A DNA stretch of 6,361 bases from NCBI GenBank assembly GCA_036495225.1, contig DASXNG010000221.1, positions 1 to 6,361 on the forward strand, written 5' to 3'. The stretch is from Galbitalea sp036495225. GTDB lineage: Bacteria; Actinomycetota; Actinomycetes; Actinomycetales; Microbacteriaceae. The notes under the pieces are model-generated. The model was not told the origin of the DNA, searched no databases, and saw only the letters and a list, made by a program, of their open reading frames with translations. Made by a program: the position numbers and the translations under genes. Positions 1 through 5,746 of this stretch are shown one piece after another (the first letter of the stretch is position 1; each line of letters opens with the position of its first letter).

Positions 1-33
1 GATGCCGCGAAGCAGCCGAAGGACGCCGAATGA
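1..33 (+). CDS. C-terminal end of upstream gene, probably transhydrogenase alpha subunit 2 (PntAB)
   Basis: Only the last ten codons are visible, reading DAAKQPKDAE, followed by TGA at 31-33. The stop overlaps the pntB ATG as ATGA (30-33), so the two genes are very likely co-transcribed and translationally coupled. In actinobacteria the transhydrogenase alpha subunit is often split, and the small membrane part (PntAB) usually lies directly before pntB. The identity is therefore inferred from position; the charged ten-residue tail is not diagnostic. An undivided pntA would look the same here. Confidence 0.55.
   Translation, partial: DAAKQPKDAE
18..23 (+). promoter_or_regulatory. Ribosome binding site of pntB
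   Basis: GAAGGA lies six bases before the ATG at 30, inside the last codons of the upstream gene. It supports ATG 30 as the pntB start and fits translational coupling through the ATGA overlap. Confidence 0.75.
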
Positions 34-1406
34 ACGTGATCCCGGCAGAATGGGCGGACCTGCTCTACCTGGTCGCCGCCGTCTGTTTCATCCTGGCTCT
101 TCGCGGGCTCAGCTCTCCCAAGGGAGCTCGCCGGGGCAACCTGATCGGCGCGTTTGGCGCCGTCGTCGCAGTGGTCACCGTGTTCCTGTCGTCGGCGCTC
201 GACAACATCTTCTGGATTGTCGGCACGATTGCCGTGGGAGCTGCAATCGCGGCGCCCGTCGCTCGGCGAGTGAAGATGACGCAGATGCCCCAGCTCGTCG
301 CCATCTTCAATGGCGTCGGTGGCGGTGCTGCGGCAATCGTGTCGTTGCTGGAGCTGTCGAGTGTTCGCACGCCCTGGGCGGCGCTCGCGGTGTCGTTCAC
401 TCTGCTCATCGGCGGCACGTCCTTTGCGGGCTCTGCCATCACCTTCCTCAAGCTGCAGGAGATTCTGCCCACGCGCCCCCTCACGTTCCCGGGGCAGCGC
501 TTTGTCATGGGTGCCGTTGTGCTTGGCGCACTCGTCGCCGGCGGGTTCGTCATCGCGCAGACCTCGTTCGTCGCCGCGCTGGTGCTGCTTGCCCTCGGAC
601 TCGTCGTCGGCGTGCTGCTCGTGCTCCCGGTGGGTGGTGCCGATGTGCCGATCGTCATCTCGCTCTTGAACGCCTTCACCGGGCTTGCGGTAGCGGCATC
701 GGGTCTGGTGCTCGGCAACGTGCTTCTGCTGGTGGCGGGCACGCTGGTCGGCGCGAGCGGCACCATCCTGACCCGGGCCATGGCGTCCGCGATGGGCAGA
801 AGCGTGAGCGGAATCATCTTCGGCGCGTTCAGAAAGGGCGGTTCGACCGCCGGATCCACGACGGTGTCAGACCGACCCGTCAGGTCCGGGTCGCCCGAGG
901 ATGTCGCGATCCTGTTGAACTACGCGCAGCGGGTCATCATCGTGCCGGGTTATGGTCTGGCAGTCGCGCAGGCGCAGCACATCCTGGCAGAGCTCGCGAC
1001 AACCCTCGAGGCGAAGGGGATCGACGTGGTGTTCGGCATTCACCCGGTCGCCGGTCGGATGCCTGGGCACATGAACGTGTTGCTCGCCGAAGCCAATGTC
1101 GACTACGAGCAGCTCAAGGAAATGGACGACGTCAATCCGGAATTCAAGAACGCGGATGTCGCGCTGGTGGTTGGCGCCAATGACGTGGTCAATCCCGCAG
1201 CGAAATCGAGCCCCGGATCGCCGATTTACGGGATGCCGATTCTCGCGGTCTCGGACGCGAAGCAGGTCATCTTCCTTAAGCGTTCGATGCGCCCGGGATT
1301 TGCGGGCATCGAGAACGAGCTCATGTACGAGCCGAAGACCACACTGCTATTCGGCGACGCGAAGGATTCCCTGAGCAAGGTTCTCGGGGCGATCAAGGCG
1401 ATGTAG
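30..1406 (+). CDS. pntB: NAD(P) transhydrogenase subunit beta (PntB)
   Basis: This is the beta subunit of the proton-translocating transhydrogenase, an inner-membrane enzyme that transfers hydride between NAD(H) and NADP(H) coupled to proton movement. It is 458 residues, the normal full length. Residues 9 to about 250 form roughly eight or nine hydrophobic segments, the membrane domain (dII). Residues about 285-458 are the cytoplasmic NADP(H)-binding domain (dIII). Family hallmarks in dIII are GYGLAVAQAQH (307-317), the stretch HPVAGRMPGHMNVLLAEA (338-355), VGANDVVNPAA (381-391) and KRSMRPGFAGIENELMY (417-433). Asn214 in SLLNAFTG matches the conserved Asn of the proton path (E. coli Asn222). 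Asn94 in LVAIFNG sits where E. coli has His91. The start is set by GAAGGA at 18-23 and the ATGA overlap. The gene ends in TAG, facing the prp operon. Confidence 0.97.
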   Translation: MNVIPAEWADLLYLVAAVCFILALRGLSSPKGARRGNLIGAFGAVVAVVTVFLSSALDNIFWIVGTIAVGAAIAAPVARRVKMTQMPQLVAIFNGVGGGAAAIVSLLELSSVRTPWAALAVSFTLLIGGTSFAGSAITFLKLQEILPTRPLTFPGQRFVMGAVVLGALVAGGFVIAQTSFVAALVLLALGLVVGVLLVLPVGGADVPIVISLLNAFTGLAVAASGLVLGNVLLLVAGTLVGASGTILTRAMASAMGRSVSGIIFGAFRKGGSTAGSTTVSDRPVRSGSPEDVAILLNYAQRVIIVPGYGLAVAQAQHILAELATTLEAKGIDVVFGIHPVAGRMPGHMNVLLAEANVDYEQLKEMDDVNPEFKNADVALVVGANDVVNPAAKSSPGSPIYGMPILAVSDAKQVIFLKRSMRPGFAGIENELMYEPKTTLLFGDAKDSLSKVLGAIKAM

Positions 1407-1425
1407 TCGTGTGAGCCGTCGGTAT

Positions 1426-1454
1426 CGGGGATCGACCCGTAACTGGGGATCGAT
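1426..1454. terminator. Possible shared terminator hairpin between convergent pntB and prpC
   Basis: The 52-bp gap between the two stop codons contains ATCGACCC (1431-1438), a six-base loop, GGG (1445-1447), a two-base bulge and TCGAT (1450-1454). This gives eight base pairs. A competing hairpin, CGGG (1426-1429) with CCCG (1436-1439), overlaps it. There is no T tract on either side, so this is not a classic intrinsic terminator. It could serve both operons as a U-less or factor-dependent stop, as is common in high-GC actinobacteria. The assignment rests mainly on position. Confidence 0.3.
1427..1453. repeat. Short direct repeat GGGGATCGA, two copies
   Basis: GGGGATCGA occurs at 1427-1435 and again at 1445-1453, 18 bp apart start to start, inside the convergent pntB/prpC gap. 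The copies create the two alternative hairpins described for the putative terminator. With only two nine-base copies the repeat may be incidental. Confidence 0.4.
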
Positions 1455-1458
1455 CACG

Positions 1459-2571
1459 CTAGAGGTGTCGCTCCTCGACGCCGTTGTACACCGAGAGCGG
1501 GCGGATGAGCGCGTTCGACGCGAGCTGTTCCATGATGTGTGCCGTCCAACCCGTGATGCGTGATGCGACGAACAACGGGGTGAACATCTCGGTGTCGAAG
1601 CCGATGAGGTTGTAGGCCGGGCCGGACGGATAATCGAGATTCGGCTGGATCGCCTTGCGCGACTGCATCGCATCGTTCAGCGCGTCGTACAGGTCGAGCA
1701 GGTCCTGCCGGTCGTATTCGACGATCAAGGTGTCGAGCGCGGCCTTCATCGTTGGCACCCGTGAGTCGCCGTTCTTGTAGACGCGGTGCCCAAAACCCAT
1801 GATCTTGCGCTTGTCGGCGAGCGCCTGTTCAAGCCAGGCATCCGAGTTTGCGGCATCGCCGATCTCGTCGAAGATGTGCATGACGGCCTCGTTCGCGCCG
1901 CCGTGAAGCGGTCCCTTGAGCGCGCCGATGCCCGCTACGACCGCCGAGTAAAGGTCGGAGAGTGTGCTCGTGACGACCCTTGCTGTGAACGTCGATGCGT
2001 TGAAGGAGTGTTCCGCGTACAGGATCATCGAGACGTCGAAGGCCTTCACGACCACCGCGCTCGGTACCTCGCCAAAGGTCATGTTCAGGAAGTTGGCCGA
2101 ATACGGGAGGTCTTCGCGTGGCTCGATGAGATCCTTGCCCCAACGACGGCGTTGGTCGTACGCGATGATTGCTGGCAGCTTCGCAAGCAGGGCGATGGAC
2201 TTGGACAGGTTGGAGGCTGGGCTCGAGTCCGCGACATCCGGATCGATCGCCCCGATCACGCTGACCGCGGTGCGCACGACGTCCATGGGGTGTGCGGTGA
2301 GTGGCAGTTCGTCGATGACACGCTTGATCACCGGCTCGAGCGAACGCTGGGAGCGCTCCATCGCGGTGAATTCTGCGAGCTGCTCGTTCGTCGGCAGCTC
2401 GCCATTCCACAGGAGGTAGGCCACCTCCTCGAAGCTCTTCTTCGCCGCCAGTTCCTGAACGGGGTAGCCGCGATAGAGCAGCGAGTTGCTCTCCGGGTTC
2501 ACCTTCGAGACCGCGGTGTAGTCGACGGGCACGCCGGCGAGACCCTTGTAGATTTCCTTGTCCTCGAGCAT
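1459..2571 (-). CDS. prpC: 2-methylcitrate synthase (citrate synthase family)
   Basis: PrpC condenses propionyl-CoA with oxaloacetate to 2-methylcitrate in the cytoplasm, the entry step of the methylcitrate cycle. From the ATG the protein is 370 residues, the length of type II citrate synthases in prp operons. Counting from that Met, visible hallmarks are the active-site histidine region GPLHGGANEAVMH (His223), the signature GFGHRVYKNGDSR (His262) and the catalytic aspartate in QPNLDYPSGPAYN (Asp313). AEHSFNASTFTARV (His188) is also conserved. A GTG two codons upstream (2577) is possible, but it overlaps the ribosome site; GAAGGAG lies five bases before ATG 2571, so that start is preferred. 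It is the last gene of the operon, 33 bases after prpB. Such enzymes often also accept acetyl-CoA, so sequence alone does not exclude a citrate synthase; the prpD-prpB neighbours decide the call. Confidence 0.93.
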   Translation of the reverse strand: MLEDKEIYKGLAGVPVDYTAVSKVNPESNSLLYRGYPVQELAAKKSFEEVAYLLWNGELPTNEQLAEFTAMERSQRSLEPVIKRVIDELPLTAHPMDVVRTAVSVIGAIDPDVADSSPASNLSKSIALLAKLPAIIAYDQRRRWGKDLIEPREDLPYSANFLNMTFGEVPSAVVVKAFDVSMILYAEHSFNASTFTARVVTSTLSDLYSAVVAGIGALKGPLHGGANEAVMHIFDEIGDAANSDAWLEQALADKRKIMGFGHRVYKNGDSRVPTMKAALDTLIVEYDRQDLLDLYDALNDAMQSRKAIQPNLDYPSGPAYNLIGFDTEMFTPLFVASRITGWTAHIMEQLASNALIRPLSVYNGVEERHL

Positions 2572-2576
2572 GGGCA

Positions 2577-2583
2577 CTCCTTC
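2577..2583 (-). promoter_or_regulatory. Ribosome binding site of prpC that decides its start
   Basis: On the - strand the sequence reads GAAGGAG, five bases (TGCCC), then ATG at 2571-2569. The in-frame GTG at 2577-2575 begins within this site and could not use it, so ATG 2571 is the better start. Confidence 0.8.
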
Positions 2584-2604
2584 GTGATGGGTAAGCGTTG
2601 GCGG

Positions 2605-3498
2605 TTAGAGCGTGAAGTTGAACACCGACTCGTCGAAGGCGTTGTAGCCCGCATAGTCGTTGAGTTCGTACAGGCGGGCGCGGGTCTGCATGTTTTGCAC
2701 CTCGTCGTTCAGCGAGCCGGTCGCTACCAGCGTGTCGAGGCCGCGCTCGGCCGCACCCATTGCAAGGCGCAGCAACGACACGGGGTAGATCACGATGTTG
2801 ACCCCAACATTCGCGAGCTGCTCGTTCGTGAAGAGCTCACTCTTACCGAACTCGGTCATGTTCGCGAGCATAGGCACGTCGATGGCATTTCGCATGGCCT
2901 CGAATTCGCCGAGATCCTTCATTGCCTCCGGGAAGATCGCGTCAGCGCCGGCATCCGCAAGAGCCTTGGCTCGATCGATTGCGGCATCCAGCCCTTCGAC
3001 CGCGCGGATGTCGGTGCGCGCCATGATCAGCAGGTTGGGGTCGCGTCGCGCATCAGCCGCGGCGCGGATGCGCTTGATCGCGGTGTCTGCGTCGACGACG
3101 GCCTTGCCGTCGAGGTGCCCGCAGCGCTTCGGGTTGACCTGATCCTCGATGTGGAGGCCAGCAACCCCGGCATCCTCGAGTGTCTGCACGGTTCGTGCGA
3201 CATTCATCGGTTCGCCGAAGCCGGTGTCGGCGTCGATGAGCGTCGGCAGATCGGTCATTCGAGAGATCTGGCCGCCACGCGTGGCCACCTCCGTGAGCGT
3301 CGTGAGGCCGATGTCCGGTAGCCCGAGGTCTGCGGCGATGACCGCGCCCGAGATGTAGACGCCCTCGAAGCCTTTCTCCTGGATGAGGTTCGCGCTCAGC
3401 GGGTTGAAGGCGCCGGGGAAGCGCAGGAGTTCACCGGTTGCCAGCCGCGCGCGGAAGGCGGCGCGCTTGTCGGCCGCGGGGATTCTTGAGTACAGCAT
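2605..3498 (-). CDS. prpB: 2-methylisocitrate lyase
   Basis: PrpB cleaves 2-methylisocitrate to pyruvate and succinate, the last step of the methylcitrate cycle. It is 297 residues, the usual size of this isocitrate lyase/PEP mutase superfamily TIM barrel. The family signature KRCGH is at 124-128 in NPKRCGHLDGK, with Cys126 as the catalytic acid/base. The magnesium-binding region is LIDADTGFGE (87-96, Asp89 and Asp91), and LGLPDIG (58-64) carries another conserved Asp. MARTDIRAVEGLDAAIDRA (159-177) and NMTEFGKSELFT (213-224) match methylisocitrate lyases rather than isocitrate lyases. The ATG at 3498 lies 17 bases after the prpD stop. The ribosome site is weak: AGG nine bases before the ATG, and AAGGA overlapping the prpD TAA 14 bases away. 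Expression may therefore depend on coupling to prpD. prpC follows 33 bases downstream. Confidence 0.95.
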   Translation of the reverse strand: MLYSRIPAADKRAAFRARLATGELLRFPGAFNPLSANLIQEKGFEGVYISGAVIAADLGLPDIGLTTLTEVATRGGQISRMTDLPTLIDADTGFGEPMNVARTVQTLEDAGVAGLHIEDQVNPKRCGHLDGKAVVDADTAIKRIRAAADARRDPNLLIMARTDIRAVEGLDAAIDRAKALADAGADAIFPEAMKDLGEFEAMRNAIDVPMLANMTEFGKSELFTNEQLANVGVNIVIYPVSLLRLAMGAAERGLDTLVATGSLNDEVQNMQTRARLYELNDYAGYNAFDESVFNFTL

Positions 3499-3515
3499 GA
3501 CTGCTTACCTGTTCC

Positions 3516-5024
3516 TTAGAAGAGACCAGTTGGTGGTGTGACGTCCGACAGGTCGGTGGTCACGGTGAGGCCGGCGAGTTCTTCGGGCGCGAGCTCCGGT
3601 AGGCGCTGGGCGACAGTGAGGAAACGCTCGATCTCTGCCTCGGATAACACGCCATCGGCCAGGGTGCGGAACTTTCCGATGTATTGGTCGCGGGTGAACG
3701 GGTGTGCGCCGAGGGGGTGGGCGTCGGCGACCGCGATCTCGTCGACCATGGTCGTGCCGTCGGTGAACTGGATCTCCACGCGACCGCCGAAGGCCTGCTC
3801 CTTCGGGTCGAGCGAGTGGTAGCGACGCGTCCACTCCTTGTCCTCTTCCGTACTGATCTTGTTCCACAGTTCGATGGTGTCTGCGCGTCCGGCTCGTGCT
3901 GGGGCGTAAGAGGCGTCGTGGTCCCAGTAGCCGTCCTGAAGAGCGACCGCGAAGATGTACGGAATCGAATGGTCGAGCGTCTCCCGGCTGGCGGTTGGGT
4001 CGTACTTCTGTGGATCGTTGGCGCCGGAGCCGATGACGTTGTGCGTGTGGTGGCTCGTGTGCAGGACGATCCGCTGGATGTTCTTAGGGTCACGCAGTTC
4101 GGGTCGGTCCGTACCGAGTCTGCGCGCGAGATCGATCCATGCCTGGGCCTGGTATTCGGCGGAGTGCTCCTTCGTGTAGCTGTCGAGAATCGCAAGACGC
4201 GCCTCACCGACCTCGGGTAGCGGTACCTCGTAGCGCGCGTCCTTGCCGCCGAGCAACCACGCGATGACGCCGTCTTCACCCTCGTAGATCGGTGTTGGGC
4301 TGGTTTGTCCGCGCATGGCGCGATCCACGGCTTCGACCGCCATCTTGCCCGCGAAGGCCGGAGCGTGAGACTTCCAGGTCGAGATTTCGCCCTTGCGCGA
4401 CTGACGTGTTGCCGTGGTCGTGTGCAGCGCCTGTCCGATGGCTTGGAAGATCGTCTCGGTGTCGAGGCCGAGCAGTGTGCCGATGCCTGCCGCGACGCTG
4501 GGCCCGAGGTGTGCGACGTGGTCGATCTTGAACTGATGCAGGCTGATCGCCTTGGCGAGGTCGATCTGGATCTCGTAGCCGGTCACGATTCCTCGAAGGA
4601 GTTCGGCTCCAGACATCCCGGTGTGCTGCGCGACGGCGAGAATGGGCGGAATGTTGTCACCAGGGTGCGAGTATTCAGCGGCGAGGAACGTGTCGTGGTA
4701 GTCGAGTTCGCGCACGGCAACACCGTTCGCCCACGCGGCCCACTCCGGGCTGGTCGGTAGCGTCGTGCCGAAGACCGTGGAACCTCGCCCGCCACGCGAG
4801 ATGGGATGCGCGGCGGCCTGCGCCCGCGCCGACACGACCGGCCCCCGGCGAAGCGAGGCGGTTGCGACGCTGGCGTTGTCGATGACGCGATTGATGACCA
4901 TGTCCGTCACCTCGGGCGTTGCCAAGATGTTCTCGGATGCCACGGCCGCGATCTTCCAGGCGAGCTGGTCTTCACGTGCGAGGTTTTCGTCGCTCGCGTA
5001 GACACGAACGGGCTGGAGCTTCAT
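3516..5024 (-). CDS. prpD: 2-methylcitrate dehydratase (MmgE/PrpD family)
   Basis: PrpD removes water from 2-methylcitrate to give 2-methyl-cis-aconitate. The protein is 502 residues, normal for PrpD and longer than many other MmgE/PrpD members. Conserved blocks include NRVIDNASVATASL (45-58) in the helical domain, ELDYHDTFLAAEYSHPGDN (106-124) with the family's Asp/His-rich active-site loop, HLGPSVAAGIGTLLGLD (172-188), and WKSHAPAFAGKMAVEA (217-232), whose Lys and His are characteristic. The C-terminal part has HTSHHTHNVIGSG (322-334), DHSIPYIFAVALQDG (351-365) and DPKEQAFGGRVEIQFTDG (406-423). The ATG overlaps the gntR TGA as ATGA (5024-5021), and AAAGGA at 5037-5032 sits seven bases upstream, so translation is coupled to the regulator. 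Neither acnD nor prpF is present, consistent with the classical PrpD route. Confidence 0.96.
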   Translation of the reverse strand: MKLQPVRVYASDENLAREDQLAWKIAAVASENILATPEVTDMVINRVIDNASVATASLRRGPVVSARAQAAAHPISRGGRGSTVFGTTLPTSPEWAAWANGVAVRELDYHDTFLAAEYSHPGDNIPPILAVAQHTGMSGAELLRGIVTGYEIQIDLAKAISLHQFKIDHVAHLGPSVAAGIGTLLGLDTETIFQAIGQALHTTTATRQSRKGEISTWKSHAPAFAGKMAVEAVDRAMRGQTSPTPIYEGEDGVIAWLLGGKDARYEVPLPEVGEARLAILDSYTKEHSAEYQAQAWIDLARRLGTDRPELRDPKNIQRIVLHTSHHTHNVIGSGANDPQKYDPTASRETLDHSIPYIFAVALQDGYWDHDASYAPARAGRADTIELWNKISTEEDKEWTRRYHSLDPKEQAFGGRVEIQFTDGTTMVDEIAVADAHPLGAHPFTRDQYIGKFRTLADGVLSEAEIERFLTVAQRLPELAPEELAGLTVTTDLSDVTPPTGLF

Positions 5025-5680
5025 GAGTCATTCCTTTCGAGCGACCGCACGATGGTGCGGAGGCTGCGTTGCAGGTGCAGTTGGGTGGCATTGGCGGCGA
5101 GCGATTCGTCGCCATCGACGATCGCGTCGATGATCATCAGGTGCTCGCGCGCGGCGTCGCGGAGTCGCTCTGGGTCATCCTTTGACAGTCGACGGACTCG
5201 GGCGATGTGCATTCGAACGCCCTGTAACGCCGAGACGAGAAACGAGTTGCCGACCGCTTCATCGATGGCCTGGTCCAGGCGGGCGACAAGGTCGTAGTAG
5301 CGGTGCCTGTCGGCGAGCAACGCATCGATGTCCGCGAACTCTCGCTGGAGCTCCGTGAAGACGGCTGGATCACGACGTCGTGCGGCAAGGCTTGCCGCCT
5401 GGGATTCGAGCGGGGCGCGAAGTTCGAAGAGCTCTGTCACATTGTCGGTCGAGATCTCGGTGACCACGACGCCGCGACCCGAGTGGGTCGATACGAGGCC
5501 CTCGGCGGCCAGCCGCGACAGCGCTTCACGCAGCGGAGTTCGAGAAACGCCGAGTCTGGTCGACTGCTCGACCTCCGCGAGTACCGTGCGCGCGGCGAGA
5601 TCGCCGTCGAGAATCTCGCGCTTCAGCGTGAGATACGCGCGGTCGCTCGCCTTGGTCGATTCGACGGCGAGAGCACTCAT
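5021..5680 (-). CDS. GntR-family transcriptional regulator, FCD (FadR-like) subgroup, probable prp operon regulator
   Basis: From ATG 5680 this is a 219-residue cytoplasmic DNA-binding protein. Residues about 12-76 are the winged helix-turn-helix, with GVSRTPLREALSRLAAEG (44-61) as the recognition region and THSGRGVVVTE (65-75) as the wing. Residues about 80-212 are a helical FCD ligand domain with the typical ELFELRAPLES start (83-93). The canonical DxxFH metal motif reads VARLD (132-136), so Asp and the first His are replaced; His180 and His202 match the other two ligands. It is the first gene of the operon and overlaps prpD by four bases. Two candidate operators lie in the 66-bp upstream gap, implying autoregulation. 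A GTG at 5716 would add 12 residues but has no ribosome site and would place an operator in the coding sequence. The start may use a weak GAGAG 13 bases upstream. In Pseudomonas aeruginosa a GntR protein (PmiR) controls prp genes in response to 2-methylisocitrate; a similar ligand here is inference. Confidence 0.9.
   Translation of the reverse strand: MSALAVESTKASDRAYLTLKREILDGDLAARTVLAEVEQSTRLGVSRTPLREALSRLAAEGLVSTHSGRGVVVTEISTDNVTELFELRAPLESQAASLAARRRDPAVFTELQREFADIDALLADRHRYYDLVARLDQAIDEAVGNSFLVSALQGVRMHIARVRRLSKDDPERLRDAAREHLMIIDAIVDGDESLAANATQLHLQRSLRTIVRSLERNDS
5032..5037 (-). promoter_or_regulatory. Ribosome binding site of prpD
   Basis: AAAGGA on the - strand, seven bases before the prpD ATG (5024-5022), lies inside the last codons of the gntR gene. 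With the ATGA overlap it points to coupled translation of regulator and enzyme. Confidence 0.75.
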
Positions 5681-5690
5681 GTATACACAG
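5680..5690 (-). promoter_or_regulatory. Candidate operator 1, overlapping the gntR start codon
   Basis: The - strand reads CTGTGTATACA, containing the palindrome TGTATACA (5687-5680), whose last base is the A of the gntR ATG. The same 11 bases recur in opposite orientation at 5728-5738. FCD-type GntR proteins usually bind short dyads built on GT...AC half-sites, which this fits. The GTATAC core occurs only at these two places in the window. A repressor bound here would block the start of its own gene and thus the whole operon. No binding evidence is available. Confidence 0.6.
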
Positions 5691-5716
5691 TAGCTCTCAT
5701 TCGCACCAATGGGCAC

Positions 5717-5746
5717 AAAAAGCCGGTCTGTGTATACAGAATGACC
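5717..5746 (-). terminator. Weak possible terminator after the propeller-like gene
   Basis: Just after the TAG at 5749-5747 the - strand reads TCTGT, loop ATAC, ACAGA (5740-5727), then CCGGC and five Ts (5721-5717). An extra GG/CC pair can form across a four-base bulge. The stem is short and AT-rich, so termination would be weak. The same bases are candidate operator 2, which explains the dyad equally well. Confidence 0.2.
5727..5740 (+). promoter_or_regulatory. Candidate operator 2, distal copy
   Basis: The + strand reads TCTGTGTATACAGA, with 5-base arms TCTGT/ACAGA around GTAT and the nested palindrome TGTATACA (5731-5738). Its CTGTGTATACA is identical (11/11) to operator 1 read on the opposite strand. 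The two TGTATACA centres are 51 bp apart, close to five helical turns, so two dimers could sit on the same face. On the - strand TATACA (5736-5731) could also serve as a -10 element for the gntR-prpDBC transcript, although I see no convincing -35 box. Confidence 0.55.

Noticed and set aside
2..1183. Open frame of 393 codons on the + strand over pntB
   Set aside because: It is a frame shadow of pntB, extremely Arg-rich and without membrane or domain features, while the pntB frame has clear family motifs.
1427..1453. GGGGATCGA direct repeat as a possible CRISPR or iteron-like array
   Set aside because: There are only two nine-base copies, no further units and no associated genes.
1786..3321. 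Open frame of 511 codons on the + strand
   Set aside because: It runs antisense across prpC and prpB, has Arg/His/Val/Asp-rich composition typical of a mirrored high-GC gene, no ribosome site and no recognisable motif.
3684..4220. Open frame of 178 codons on the + strand inside prpD
   Set aside because: It is an antisense shadow of prpD with no ribosome site or family resemblance.
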